NCBI GenBank assembly: GCA_014376585.1
Contig: JACMRG010000055.1
Span: 1 to 41,195 of the forward strand
From: Opitutaceae bacterium
GTDB taxonomy: Bacteria; Verrucomicrobiota; Verrucomicrobiia; Opitutales; Opitutaceae
Reading direction: 5' to 3'
DNA: 41,195 nt
The notes below the pieces were generated by a model, which worked only from the letters and a program-made list of their open reading frames with translations, did no database searches and had not been told where the DNA came from. Of the stretch, positions 34,482-41,195 are shown piece after piece; position 1 is the stretch's first letter; every line of letters begins with the position of its first letter. The position numbers were made by a program, and so were the translations under genes.

Positions 34482-37400
34482 TCAGTATTCCACGGTGAGG
34501 GTGAGGCGGATGGAGCGGGGGTCGCGGAGGTAAACGCGGCGGGCGCCGGTGAAATCGGCGTTGTAGCGGGCAAGGCTGACGAGGTCGGCGTTGAAGATGT
34601 TGCGGCCGTTGACCTGCACGGTGGCGGGGAGTTTTTTCCAAGGGAGGCGGAAGTGGTAGCCGGCGAAGGCGTCGGTGAAGAGGGTTTTTTCTGTGAAGTA
34701 ATCTTTGCCGGTGCCGCCGGCGCTGGCGGCGCGGGTGTCGGTCTGGCTGAAGGCGCCGGACTGGTAGCGCACGGCGCCGCCGATGAACGCGCCTTTGAGG
34801 CGGCCGCCGAAAGCGGCGGCGTCGAATTTATAGCGGGTGGTGAGGGTGGCCTTGTGCGGGATGGAGCCGAAGCCCTGCTCCTGCGCGGCGGCGCGGCCGT
34901 CGAGTTCGTTGGCCTGGATGGCGGCGATGTTGGTCTCGACGAGGGCGAGGAGGGCGGCGTCGCCGGCGGCGAGGGCGCGCCATTCGGGGAATTTTTTCGC
35001 GAAGAAGGCGTAGCCCTCGGTGAAGAATTTTTCGCGGGCGCGCTCGGAGTAGGAGTAGTTGGCGCGGACGGTCCAGTTCTTGGTGGCGTTGGCGATCAGC
35101 TCGGCCTCGAAGCCCTTGCTGGCGGTGTCGATGATGGCGGCGTTCCAGTTGAAGCCGAGGGCGTCGGACTGGGCCTGGGTGTATTTGCCGGCGGCGACGA
35201 AGGCGGCGTTCACGGCGAGGACTTGGGAACGGCCGAGGGCGGCGGCGTTGGTGACGGCGCCGCTGGGGGAGACGGCGGCGTCGCCGACCTGTTTGGTTTC
35301 AAAATAGGTGAGGCGGGCGAAGAGCCGGTCGTCGCCGAGGAGGTCGATCATGAGGCCGAGGTCGCGGCCCTCGCCCTCGGGGGGTTCGGGGATGGCGCCG
35401 GTGGGCAGGATGCGGCGGTCGAAGCGCGGGGCGCCGTGGTTGGTGGAGGTGTTGTAGAAAACGGAGAGGCGCTTGTGGAGGTGGAGGACGCCGCCGGCGG
35501 TGAGGGTGTCGGCGACGAAGACGTTTTTGTTGTAGCCGGGGAGGGCGACGACCTCGTTGAGGACCATCCGACCGGAGGTGACGCGGGGATCGGCGGGGTC
35601 GGTGACGCGGCCGGAGGTGGTGTCGAGATAGACGATGTCGTCGCGGCGGTAGCCGAGGGTGGTGGCGAGCCGGCCGCCAAACCAGGTGCTCTGCGCGGCG
35701 AGCATGTAGGAATCGATTTTCTTCACGGAGGTGAGCTCGCCGGTATTGATCTGGCGGGAGGAGACGGTGAGGCCGTTGTAGGTGAAGGGGGCGAGGGGCG
35801 CGTAGAGGCCGGCGAGGGCGTAGGGGGAGAAATCGCCCTCGGTGACGTAGGTGCGGCGGTAGAGGAGGGTTTGCGCGTTCTCGGGCGCGGCGACGTTGGC
35901 GAGGGGGCGGTTGAGCGGGTCCACAAGGATTTCGCGGCGGGAGCGGGTGTGTTTGTTTTGCCCGGCGTTCTCGTAGAGGCCGGCGAAGCGGTGGCGGCCG
36001 AACCATTTGCCGAGGTCGAGTTCGTAGGCGACGGTGAGACGCTTGATGGCGTTGTCGGTCTCGGTGGCGTCGCCTAGCTGGTTGGACTCGAGGTAGAGCT
36101 GGCCGGCGCGGGGGTTGGCGACCGTGCCGGTGCCGCCGGGGGCCGGGAGGGTGAGATTCGGGTCGCCGAGGAAATCCATGACGTTGCCGTTATAGACGAA
36201 GGAGCGGGCGCGGGCGTCGGTCTCGTTTTTGAGGTAGATGGCCTGGACGGTGAGGGTGTCGGTGAAGCGGTGTTCGAGGGAGAGCTGGTAGTTGGAAAAA
36301 TCGCGGGTGAGACGGGTCTGGGGACCGGCCCAGTTCACGTCGTAGGGGAAAACGGAGGACGGGAGGAGGGTGTCGGCGGTGCCGGGGGCGATGTTCGAAC
36401 GGAGTTCGTTGCGCAGGTTCGAGACGAAACCGTCCTGAGTGTAGAAGGTGAAGCGCTGGTTGGCGCCGAAGCTGGAGAAACCGAGCGCGGGGTCGGCGAC
36501 GGTGGCGTCGGATTTGGGGCGGCCGGCGGCGAGCCAGCGGGAGACCTGGTCGGTGGTGTTCCACTTGAGGCCAATGCTGTTTTTGACGAGGCCGTCCTCG
36601 TAGTTGGCGGCGAAGGTGGTGCGGGGGAAGGGGCGGTAGGTGACGGCGCCGGAGAGGCGCTTGGCTTCATTGAATTCGTAGCGGCGCCAAGAGTCGGACT
36701 CGGTGTAGAGGGCGTTGAGGCGGAGGGCGAGGGTGCGGGGGACGAGGACGTGGTTGAGGTCGGCGGTGTAGCGGCGAAAATCCCAGGTGCCGAACTGGGC
36801 CTGGCCGGTGTATTTGGAACGGGCGACGTTGGCTTTTTTGCTGGAGAGGGAGACGAGGCCGCCGGCGTCGCCGGAGCCGAAGAGGATGGAGTTGGGGCCG
36901 CTGGCGACCTCGGCGCGCTCGATGTTGTAGAGGTCCTGGGGGGCGGCGTTTTCGACGTAGTCGGTGGAGACGCCGCCGGGGATGCCGCGGATGCGGAAGG
37001 GCTCGCCGCCCGTGGAGTCCCTGTCGCGGGGGTTGCTGAAGCCGGCGCCCTCGGCGTCGCCGGCGTTGAGTTCGGCGTTGGCGGCGTAGCGGAGCATGTC
37101 GTTGACGTTGGTGGCGCCGATGTCGGAGAGGAACTCGGCGGTGAAGGGGGAGATGGAGGCGGCGGTGTCGCGGAGATTGGTGCCGAGGCGGCTGCCGGAG
37201 GTGGTGTTCATGGCCTGGTAGCCGACGTCGTCGTCGGAGCGGATCTCGAAGGGCGAGAGCTTGAGCGGGGTGTCGTCGTCGGCGCGCGCCGCCGGGGAAT
37301 CAGCGGGCGCGCGGGCTTTTTTTGCGGCCGTTTCTTCCGGCGCGCGGCGCACGGTGAGGGCGCCGGTCTGCGGGTCTTTCACGCCGACGAGGCCGGAGCC

Positions 37401-37688
37401 GGCGAGGAGGGTGCGCAAGGCCTCCTCGGCGGTCATCTCGCCCAGCACGGCGCGGGTGCGGACGCCCTCGACGGCCTCTGTTGGGAAGAGGATTTCGCGG
37501 CCGGATTGCACGGCGAGGCGCTTGAGGGCCTGGTCGGCGGAACCGGCGGGGAGATCGTAGCGCTTCCGGGCGGCGGCCGGTTCGGCGGCCGGGAGCGCGG
37601 GTGGCAGCGCGCACGCGAGCAGGGCGCAGGCGAGGAGCCAGGCAAGGGGATGCTTACGGCGGGGGCGGACGCAGGGCTGGTGGGTCAT
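34482..37688 (-). CDS. TonB-dependent receptor with N-terminal STN signalling domain (FecA-type)
   Basis: A 1068-residue outer-membrane receptor. After the signal peptide (about 1-34) comes an STN domain (about 42-112): 'YDLPAGSADQALKRLAVQSG' and 'EALRTLLAGSGLVGV'. Then 'LKLSPFEIRSDDDVGYQAMN' as TonB-box-like lead-in, the plug (about 165-300, 'IERAEVASGPNSILFGSGDA'), and a barrel ending 'DPRSIRLTLTVEY' with an aromatic C-terminus. STN domains contact a FecR-type anti-sigma factor in the periplasm. The FecR gene lies 46 bases upstream and the ECF sigma gene overlaps it, so this is a complete surface-signalling unit. Occupied receptor would release the sigma factor, which likely activates this locus. 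The ligand is probably a sulfated oligosaccharide, by context. Confidence 0.9.
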   Translation of the reverse strand: MTHQPCVRPRRKHPLAWLLACALLACALPPALPAAEPAAARKRYDLPAGSADQALKRLAVQSGREILFPTEAVEGVRTRAVLGEMTAEEALRTLLAGSGLVGVKDPQTGALTVRRAPEETAAKKARAPADSPAARADDDTPLKLSPFEIRSDDDVGYQAMNTTSGSRLGTNLRDTAASISPFTAEFLSDIGATNVNDMLRYAANAELNAGDAEGAGFSNPRDRDSTGGEPFRIRGIPGGVSTDYVENAAPQDLYNIERAEVASGPNSILFGSGDAGGLVSLSSKKANVARSKYTGQAQFGTWDFRRYTADLNHVLVPRTLALRLNALYTESDSWRRYEFNEAKRLSGAVTYRPFPRTTFAANYEDGLVKNSIGLKWNTTDQVSRWLAAGRPKSDATVADPALGFSSFGANQRFTFYTQDGFVSNLRNELRSNIAPGTADTLLPSSVFPYDVNWAGPQTRLTRDFSNYQLSLEHRFTDTLTVQAIYLKNETDARARSFVYNGNVMDFLGDPNLTLPAPGGTGTVANPRAGQLYLESNQLGDATETDNAIKRLTVAYELDLGKWFGRHRFAGLYENAGQNKHTRSRREILVDPLNRPLANVAAPENAQTLLYRRTYVTEGDFSPYALAGLYAPLAPFTYNGLTVSSRQINTGELTSVKKIDSYMLAAQSTWFGGRLATTLGYRRDDIVYLDTTSGRVTDPADPRVTSGRMVLNEVVALPGYNKNVFVADTLTAGGVLHLHKRLSVFYNTSTNHGAPRFDRRILPTGAIPEPPEGEGRDLGLMIDLLGDDRLFARLTYFETKQVGDAAVSPSGAVTNAAALGRSQVLAVNAAFVAAGKYTQAQSDALGFNWNAAIIDTASKGFEAELIANATKNWTVRANYSYSERAREKFFTEGYAFFAKKFPEWRALAAGDAALLALVETNIAAIQANELDGRAAAQEQGFGSIPHKATLTTRYKFDAAAFGGRLKGAFIGGAVRYQSGAFSQTDTRAASAGGTGKDYFTEKTLFTDAFAGYHFRLPWKKLPATVQVNGRNIFNADLVSLARYNADFTGARRVYLRDPRSIRLTLTVEY

Positions 37689-37734
37689 CTCCCCTGAAGT
37701 CGGGCGAGCGGGGTGAATCTATTACGCGAAATTT

Positions 37735-38721
37735 TCAACGCGCGCGGCGGAGGGCGATCTCGCCGGAGGGCTGCGGCTCGGCGGCGATGCCGAAACCCTG
37801 GTCGAGCAGGCGCACGAGGGCCGCGGTATTATCGAGGCGAAAAAGACCGCTGATGCGCACCCCGGCGAGGGCCGGATCGGCGATCACGAAGTGCGCGCCG
37901 CGCCCGGCGCTCTCGCGGTTTAGGAGCGCGACGGCCTCGGCGAGGGTGGCGCCGGTGAACTCGACGCGCGGCGCGCGCCACGCGAGGAGGGCGTCGCGCT
38001 CGGCGGCGGGCACCGGGTGCGCGGGCTCGGGCGCGGGGCCGACGACGACGCGTTCGCCGAACCCGAGGGTGGCGCCGGCCGCGCCGCCGGTGTTAACCGC
38101 CACGCGGCCGTGCGTGGCAAGCACGGCGACGGTGCCGCCCCGCTCCAGGCTCACCGGGAAGGCCGTGCCCCCGGCGCGCACCTCGACGCCGCCCGCGCGC
38201 ACGAAAAACGGCCGAGTCGCGTCCGCCACGACCTCGAAATGGGCCTCGCCGCCTTCGAGGATGACGTGGCGCGCGGCCGGCGAATACTCGGCACGGATGC
38301 GCGCGCCGGCGTTGAACTCCACGACGGAACCGTCGGGTAGCACCTCTTTCGCCGGCTGCCGAAGCACCGCCACCGGCTGGACGGCCGCGATACGCTTCGG
38401 CGCAGCCGACGGGCGGTGGAGCCAGAGGCCGGCGATGCCGAGAAAAAGACCGATCACGGCGACGCTCGCGAAGCGGTGGCGGCGACGGCGAACGGCGCGT
38501 GCCGCCAACAGCCCGCCAAGCGCATCGGCCCGCCCGGCCGCGAAGGGCGCGTCGAGGCGGCTCCACGCGGTTTCCCAGTGGGTGAAGGCCGCGCGGTGGG
38601 CGGCGGCGGCGGCGAGCCACGCGCGCAGGGTGGTTTCTTCCGCCGGGGAGAGGCCGGCGTCGCGGCGCGCGACCCAAGCGGCGGCGAGATCGAGGATGCG
38701 CGCTTCGGGGGTGGACTTCAC
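37735..38721 (-). CDS. FecR-type anti-sigma factor
   Basis: A 328-residue inner-membrane protein. Residues about 1-75 are the cytoplasmic sigma-binding region, with 'LRAWLAAAAAHRAAFTHWET' as the FecR N-terminal mark. About 84-100 is a single membrane segment after a run of arginines. About 115-215 is the periplasmic FecR domain ('LPDGSVVEFNAGARIRAEYS', 'GEAHFEVVADATRPFFVRAG'). The C-terminal part (about 255-328) looks STN-like ('GLFRLDNTAALVRLLDQGFG'), as seen in FecR proteins of this phylum. It transmits ligand binding by the STN-type receptor (34482-37688) to the sigma factor. Its ATG overlaps the sigma stop as ATGA (38718-38721). Confidence 0.88.
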   Translation of the reverse strand: MKSTPEARILDLAAAWVARRDAGLSPAEETTLRAWLAAAAAHRAAFTHWETAWSRLDAPFAAGRADALGGLLAARAVRRRRHRFASVAVIGLFLGIAGLWLHRPSAAPKRIAAVQPVAVLRQPAKEVLPDGSVVEFNAGARIRAEYSPAARHVILEGGEAHFEVVADATRPFFVRAGGVEVRAGGTAFPVSLERGGTVAVLATHGRVAVNTGGAAGATLGFGERVVVGPAPEPAHPVPAAERDALLAWRAPRVEFTGATLAEAVALLNRESAGRGAHFVIADPALAGVRISGLFRLDNTAALVRLLDQGFGIAAEPQPSGEIALRRAR

Positions 38722-39254
38722 GGGCGCGCCCTCCCGAGACCGCGGGCCGCGAGGTAGGCGCCGCAGCGTTTGACACCTTTCAGGACCTGCACCTGCACGG
38801 TCAGCTCGGAAATGCCCAGCAGGGCGGCGATTTCCTTTTGCGACAGCCGGCGGAGTTTCCGCAGCACGACGATCTCGCGGCAGCGCGGGGGCAGGGTCTC
38901 GATCGCGGCGGCCAGCAGCGCGAGCTCCTCGCGCACGCAGGCGGCCTCGGCGGAATCGGCGGCCGTGTCGGCCACGGGCAGGGTGGTGAGGTCGGCCACG
39001 CCCACGAGTGGCGAGGTGCGCTCACGGCGCGCGAGGTCCGTCGCGACGCAGCGCGCGATGTGGAAAAGAAAACCCCGCGCCGAGCGCACGGTCTGCGCGG
39101 TGCCGATACGCCAGAGGCGCAGATACGATTCCTGCACCACGTCGTCCACATCGCGCACGCCGGGAAACGTGCCGCGCAGGTAGGAGCGGAGGATGGGTTC
39201 GCAGGGCTGGACCTCTTTGGCGAACCAGCGGGCTTGGTCGGCGGGGGTGGGCAT
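38718..39254 (-). CDS. ECF RNA polymerase sigma factor (FecI-like)
   Basis: A 178-residue ECF sigma factor. I place the start at ATG 39254 (protein MPTPADQARWF...), because the frame continues upstream into the sulfatase gene without family similarity and 178 residues is normal. Sigma region 2 includes 'FPGVRDVDDVVQESYLRLWR'; region 4 has 'LPPRCREIVVLRKLRRLSQK' and 'EIAALLGISELTVQVQVLKG', the -35-binding helix-turn-helix. It is probably held at the membrane by the FecR protein encoded next. Its target promoter is not identifiable here. Gene order, sigma then anti-sigma then receptor, is the FecI-FecR-FecA layout. Confidence 0.9.
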   Translation of the reverse strand: MPTPADQARWFAKEVQPCEPILRSYLRGTFPGVRDVDDVVQESYLRLWRIGTAQTVRSARGFLFHIARCVATDLARRERTSPLVGVADLTTLPVADTAADSAEAACVREELALLAAAIETLPPRCREIVVLRKLRRLSQKEIAALLGISELTVQVQVLKGVKRCGAYLAARGLGRARP

Positions 39255-39294
39255 CGACAGGGCGGTGATAGCGGACGGTCCGGCGAAGGCGCGC

Positions 39295-40866
39295 CTATTT
39301 TTGCTGCTTCCGGCCGGCAGCGGGCGCGCCGTTCTCGCCGTCGCTCCCGCCCCGTGGCGCGCCGAACCAGCTCGCGGGCACCTGCTCGGGGGCCTTGAGT
39401 TCCCGGCGCAGGCGCGCGAGCTCGGCGGTAAGCTCGGCCTCGGTGGCGGCGTATTCGGGCCGGCCCGAGACGCTTCGCAGCTCGTGGGGGTCAGTTTGCA
39501 GGTCGAAGAGTTCGGTATAGTCATCGCCGACACCGTAGAAGCGGACGAGTTTGTAGCGGTCGGTGACGACGCCGTAGTGGGGGCGCACGCGGTGGGGTGT
39601 GGGATATTCGTAATACTGGTAGTAAAACGCCTTCCGCCAGTCGGCGGGCGGCCTGCCCCCGAGGGTCGCGACGAGGCTGCGGCCCTGCATCTCGGCGGGG
39701 ACCGGCTGGCCGGCGGCCTCAAGGAACGTGGCCGCGAAATCGAGATTCGAGACGAGGTCGCGCGAGGTCGTGCCCGGTTTGGTCACGCCGGGCCAACGCA
39801 CGAGGAACGGGGTGCGGATGGATTCCTCGAAGATCCAGCGTTTGTCGAACCAGCCGTGTTCGCCGAGGAAGAATCCCTGGTCGCTCGCGTAAACGACGAT
39901 GGTATTTTCGGCGAGGCCCTCTTTCTCAAGATAGTCGAGGATGCGGCCCACGCTCTCGTCCACGGAGCGGACGGTGGCGAGGTAGTCGTGCATGTAGCGC
40001 TGGTATTTCCAGCGGACGAGGTCTTTGCCGGTGAGGTTGGCGGCGCGGAATTTCGCGTTGCGCGGTTCGTAGTAGGCGTCCCAGAGCTTGCGCTGCTCGG
40101 GGTTGAGCTGGGCGGGGGCGACGAGCTTCGTGTCGCGGTTGTTCATGGTTTTCTCGATCGTCATGTCTTGGTCGCGCTCGGCGGGGCCGCGGCCGGCGTA
40201 GTCGTCGAACAGGGTCGGCGGCTCGGCGTAAACGCGGTCGCGGTCCGCATCGAGGTGGCGGAGGGCGGGCTCCCACTCGCGGTGGGGCGCCTTGTGCTGG
40301 GCCATGAGGAGAAACGGTTTTGAGCGGTCGCGCTGTTTCAACCAGTCGAGCGACGCGTCCGTGATGATGTCACTCACGTAGCCCTCGGTCTGCACGCGCG
40401 CGCCCTGGCGGAGCATGGGCGGGTTGTAGTAAATGCCCTGGCCGACGAGGATCTGCCAGAAATCGAAGCCGGTGGGATCGGAGCCGAGGTGCCATTTGCC
40501 GACCATCGCCGTCTGGTAGCCGGCCTTTTGGAGGAGTTTGGGAAAGGTGGTCTGCGCGCCGTCGAAGCGCACGTTGCCGCTGTTATTGTAAAAACCGTTG
40601 ATGTGGTTGTAGGTGCCCGTGAGGACGGTGGCACGGCTGGGGCCGCAGATGGAATTGGGCACGAGGCAGCGGTCGAAGCGCAGGCCCTGTTTCGCGATCC
40701 GGTCGATGTTCGGCGTGTCGAGGAGCTTGCGCGCGTCGCCATAGGCGCTGATGGCCTGGTAGGCGTGGTCGTCGGAAAAGATAAAGACGATGTTGGGCGG
40801 GGCGGCCGTCACGGAGGTGTGCGCGAGCGCGGCAAAAACCAAGAAGCCGATCGGGGTAAGTTTCAT
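39295..40866 (-). CDS. Sulfatase of the N-acetylglucosamine-6-sulfatase/choline-sulfatase-like group (CGPSR)
   Basis: A 523-residue family S1 sulfatase with a signal peptide ending near 'TSVTAAPP'. '[18 protein letters not shown]' carries the metal Asp pair; Cys74 in '[20 protein letters not shown]' is the formylglycine site; '[16 protein letters not shown]' has the active-site Lys and His; '[20 protein letters not shown]' is the second metal site and is strongly like enzymes of the S1_11 type. A Lys/Gly tail ends the protein. It is the first gene of the minus-strand locus, 40 bases upstream of the sigma gene, so sulfatase and regulator are likely on one transcript. The sulfate position is not known. 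Confidence 0.88.
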   Translation of the reverse strand: MKLTPIGFLVFAALAHTSVTAAPPNIVFIFSDDHAYQAISAYGDARKLLDTPNIDRIAKQGLRFDRCLVPNSICGPSRATVLTGTYNHINGFYNNSGNVRFDGAQTTFPKLLQKAGYQTAMVGKWHLGSDPTGFDFWQILVGQGIYYNPPMLRQGARVQTEGYVSDIITDASLDWLKQRDRSKPFLLMAQHKAPHREWEPALRHLDADRDRVYAEPPTLFDDYAGRGPAERDQDMTIEKTMNNRDTKLVAPAQLNPEQRKLWDAYYEPRNAKFRAANLTGKDLVRWKYQRYMHDYLATVRSVDESVGRILDYLEKEGLAENTIVVYASDQGFFLGEHGWFDKRWIFEESIRTPFLVRWPGVTKPGTTSRDLVSNLDFAATFLEAAGQPVPAEMQGRSLVATLGGRPPADWRKAFYYQYYEYPTPHRVRPHYGVVTDRYKLVRFYGVGDDYTELFDLQTDPHELRSVSGRPEYAATEAELTAELARLRRELKAPEQVPASWFGAPRGGSDGENGAPAAGRKQQK

Positions 40867-40975
40867 GGGGTGGGAATTTTTCGGACACTGCGCACCCGCG
40901 CCCGGAGCCGTCGAGTCTGCATTTTTGGCGCGGAGAAATGTAACGGGGGAAAACGGTCGCCCGGGCTGCGACCCG

Positions 40976-41032
40976 AAAAAACGCCCCGCCTCACTTTCAC
41001 GATCACCGTCGAGAGTATTTACCGCGGGGCGT
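40976..41032 (-). terminator. Intrinsic-terminator-like hairpin with long loop, minus strand
   Basis: On the minus strand a stem ACGCCCCGC (41032-41024) pairs with GCGGGGCGT (40989-40981), followed by a run of six T (40981-40976, sharing one base with the stem). The loop is 34 bases, longer than usual. It lies 110 bases upstream of the first sulfatase start and next to the insertion sequence end. It could end a transcript from the right, or act as an attenuator in the leader of the sulfatase locus. Confidence 0.5.
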
Positions 41033-41057
41033 CCGGGCGCTTCACGGTCGTTAGCCT

Positions 41058-41195
41058 AGGGCCTGTTAACACTATATCAAGGCTAGCCAGATAAGGGCGA
41101 AGGTGACGAAAGAGCGGAAAAGCACATCGAGTCTGTCGTAACGGGTGAAGATGCGGCGGAAGCCCTTGAGGCGGCGGAAGAGTCGTTCGACGTGA
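41058..41195 (-). mobile_element. End of an IS5-like insertion sequence, cut by the window edge
   Basis: The transposase tail below runs off the window. Between its stop and the neighbouring locus sits gggcctgttaacac (41059-41072), a plausible terminal inverted repeat. The exact outer end is uncertain because the other end is not in the window. The sequence just outside (41040-41057) carries no gene. Confidence 0.6.
41072..41195 (-). CDS. IS5-family transposase, C-terminal fragment
   Basis: The minus strand encodes 40 residues ending in TAG at 41072-41074. 'HVERLFRRLKGFRRIFTRYD' followed by 'RLDVLFRSF' is the well-known C-terminal segment of IS5/IS427-type DDE transposases, where the Glu of 'HVERLFRRLK' is the last catalytic acid. 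The rest lies beyond the window. No internal stop or frameshift is seen in the visible part. Confidence 0.85.
   Translation of the reverse strand, partial: HVERLFRRLKGFRRIFTRYDRLDVLFRSFVTFALIWLALI

Noticed and set aside
30834-34498. Two long plus-strand frames opposite the toroid protein and the CAPSR sulfatase
   Set aside because: No recognisable motif and skewed composition; the minus-strand genes explain the sequence.
39255-39722. Upstream extension of the sigma-factor frame into the neighbouring sulfatase gene
   Set aside because: The extra residues have no sigma-factor similarity and lie within the sulfatase coding region on the same strand; ATG 39254 gives the normal ECF length.

Overview
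The window looks like a chromosomal segment of a member of Verrucomicrobiota, most likely Opitutaceae or a close relative. The grounds are high GC, TonB-dependent receptors with the 'LDPFVV' or 'LSPFEI' lead-in before the plug, PVC-type propeller/HEAT/cytochrome proteins, DUF1080 and ThuA domains, several formylglycine sulfatases and Tat-exported enzymes. The genus is an inference. No rRNA, tRNA or CRISPR was seen.

Layout. (1) 2-838: tail of an unknown gene and a VapBC toxin-antitoxin pair. (2) 1015-16480, plus strand: a sugar module. In order it has a phosphomannose-isomerase-like cupin, a xylose-isomerase-like TIM barrel, a Gfo/Idh/MocA oxidoreductase, a ketose 3-epimerase-like protein with all four metal ligands, a five-part exported fusion (ThuA, SGNH, propeller, HEAT, cupredoxin), a DUF1080 protein (3-keto-disaccharide hydrolase family), a propeller/HEAT/cytochrome c protein and a Tat-exported glycosidase-like protein. 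(3) 16481-21737: an inserted accessory island with a 47-codon HsdR-like fragment, a 1603-residue nuclease-helicase carrying 13 Helicase-Associated repeats, and a decayed copy of the 3' end of the glycosidase-like gene. (4) 21771-24019, plus strand: a GMC oxidoreductase and its Tat-exported small subunit. (5) 24141-40866, minus strand: a sulfatase/TonB locus with four sulfatases, two TonB-dependent receptors, an ECF sigma factor, an anti-sigma FecR, a toroid/PHP-like protein and a small coupled ORF. (6) 41058-41195: the end of an IS5-like insertion sequence.

How the genes may work together. Regions 2 and 4 together read as a periplasmic C3-oxidation pathway for glycosides. The GMC pair would oxidise C3 and pass electrons to a cytochrome c or cupredoxin. 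The DUF1080 protein would cleave the 3-keto-glycoside. ThuA, the epimerase, the TIM barrel and the Gfo/Idh/MocA enzyme would process the keto-sugar. Region 5 would import and desulfate a sulfated glycan under FecI/FecR-type surface signalling. The substrate cannot be named from sequence.

Most unusual items: the 13-repeat helicase, its junction with a decayed gene tail, the five-part fusion with a cupredoxin end, GTAG-headed palindromes typical of RAYT-mobilised REPs, and three successive operon gaps that each hold an inverted repeat built from a different short motif.
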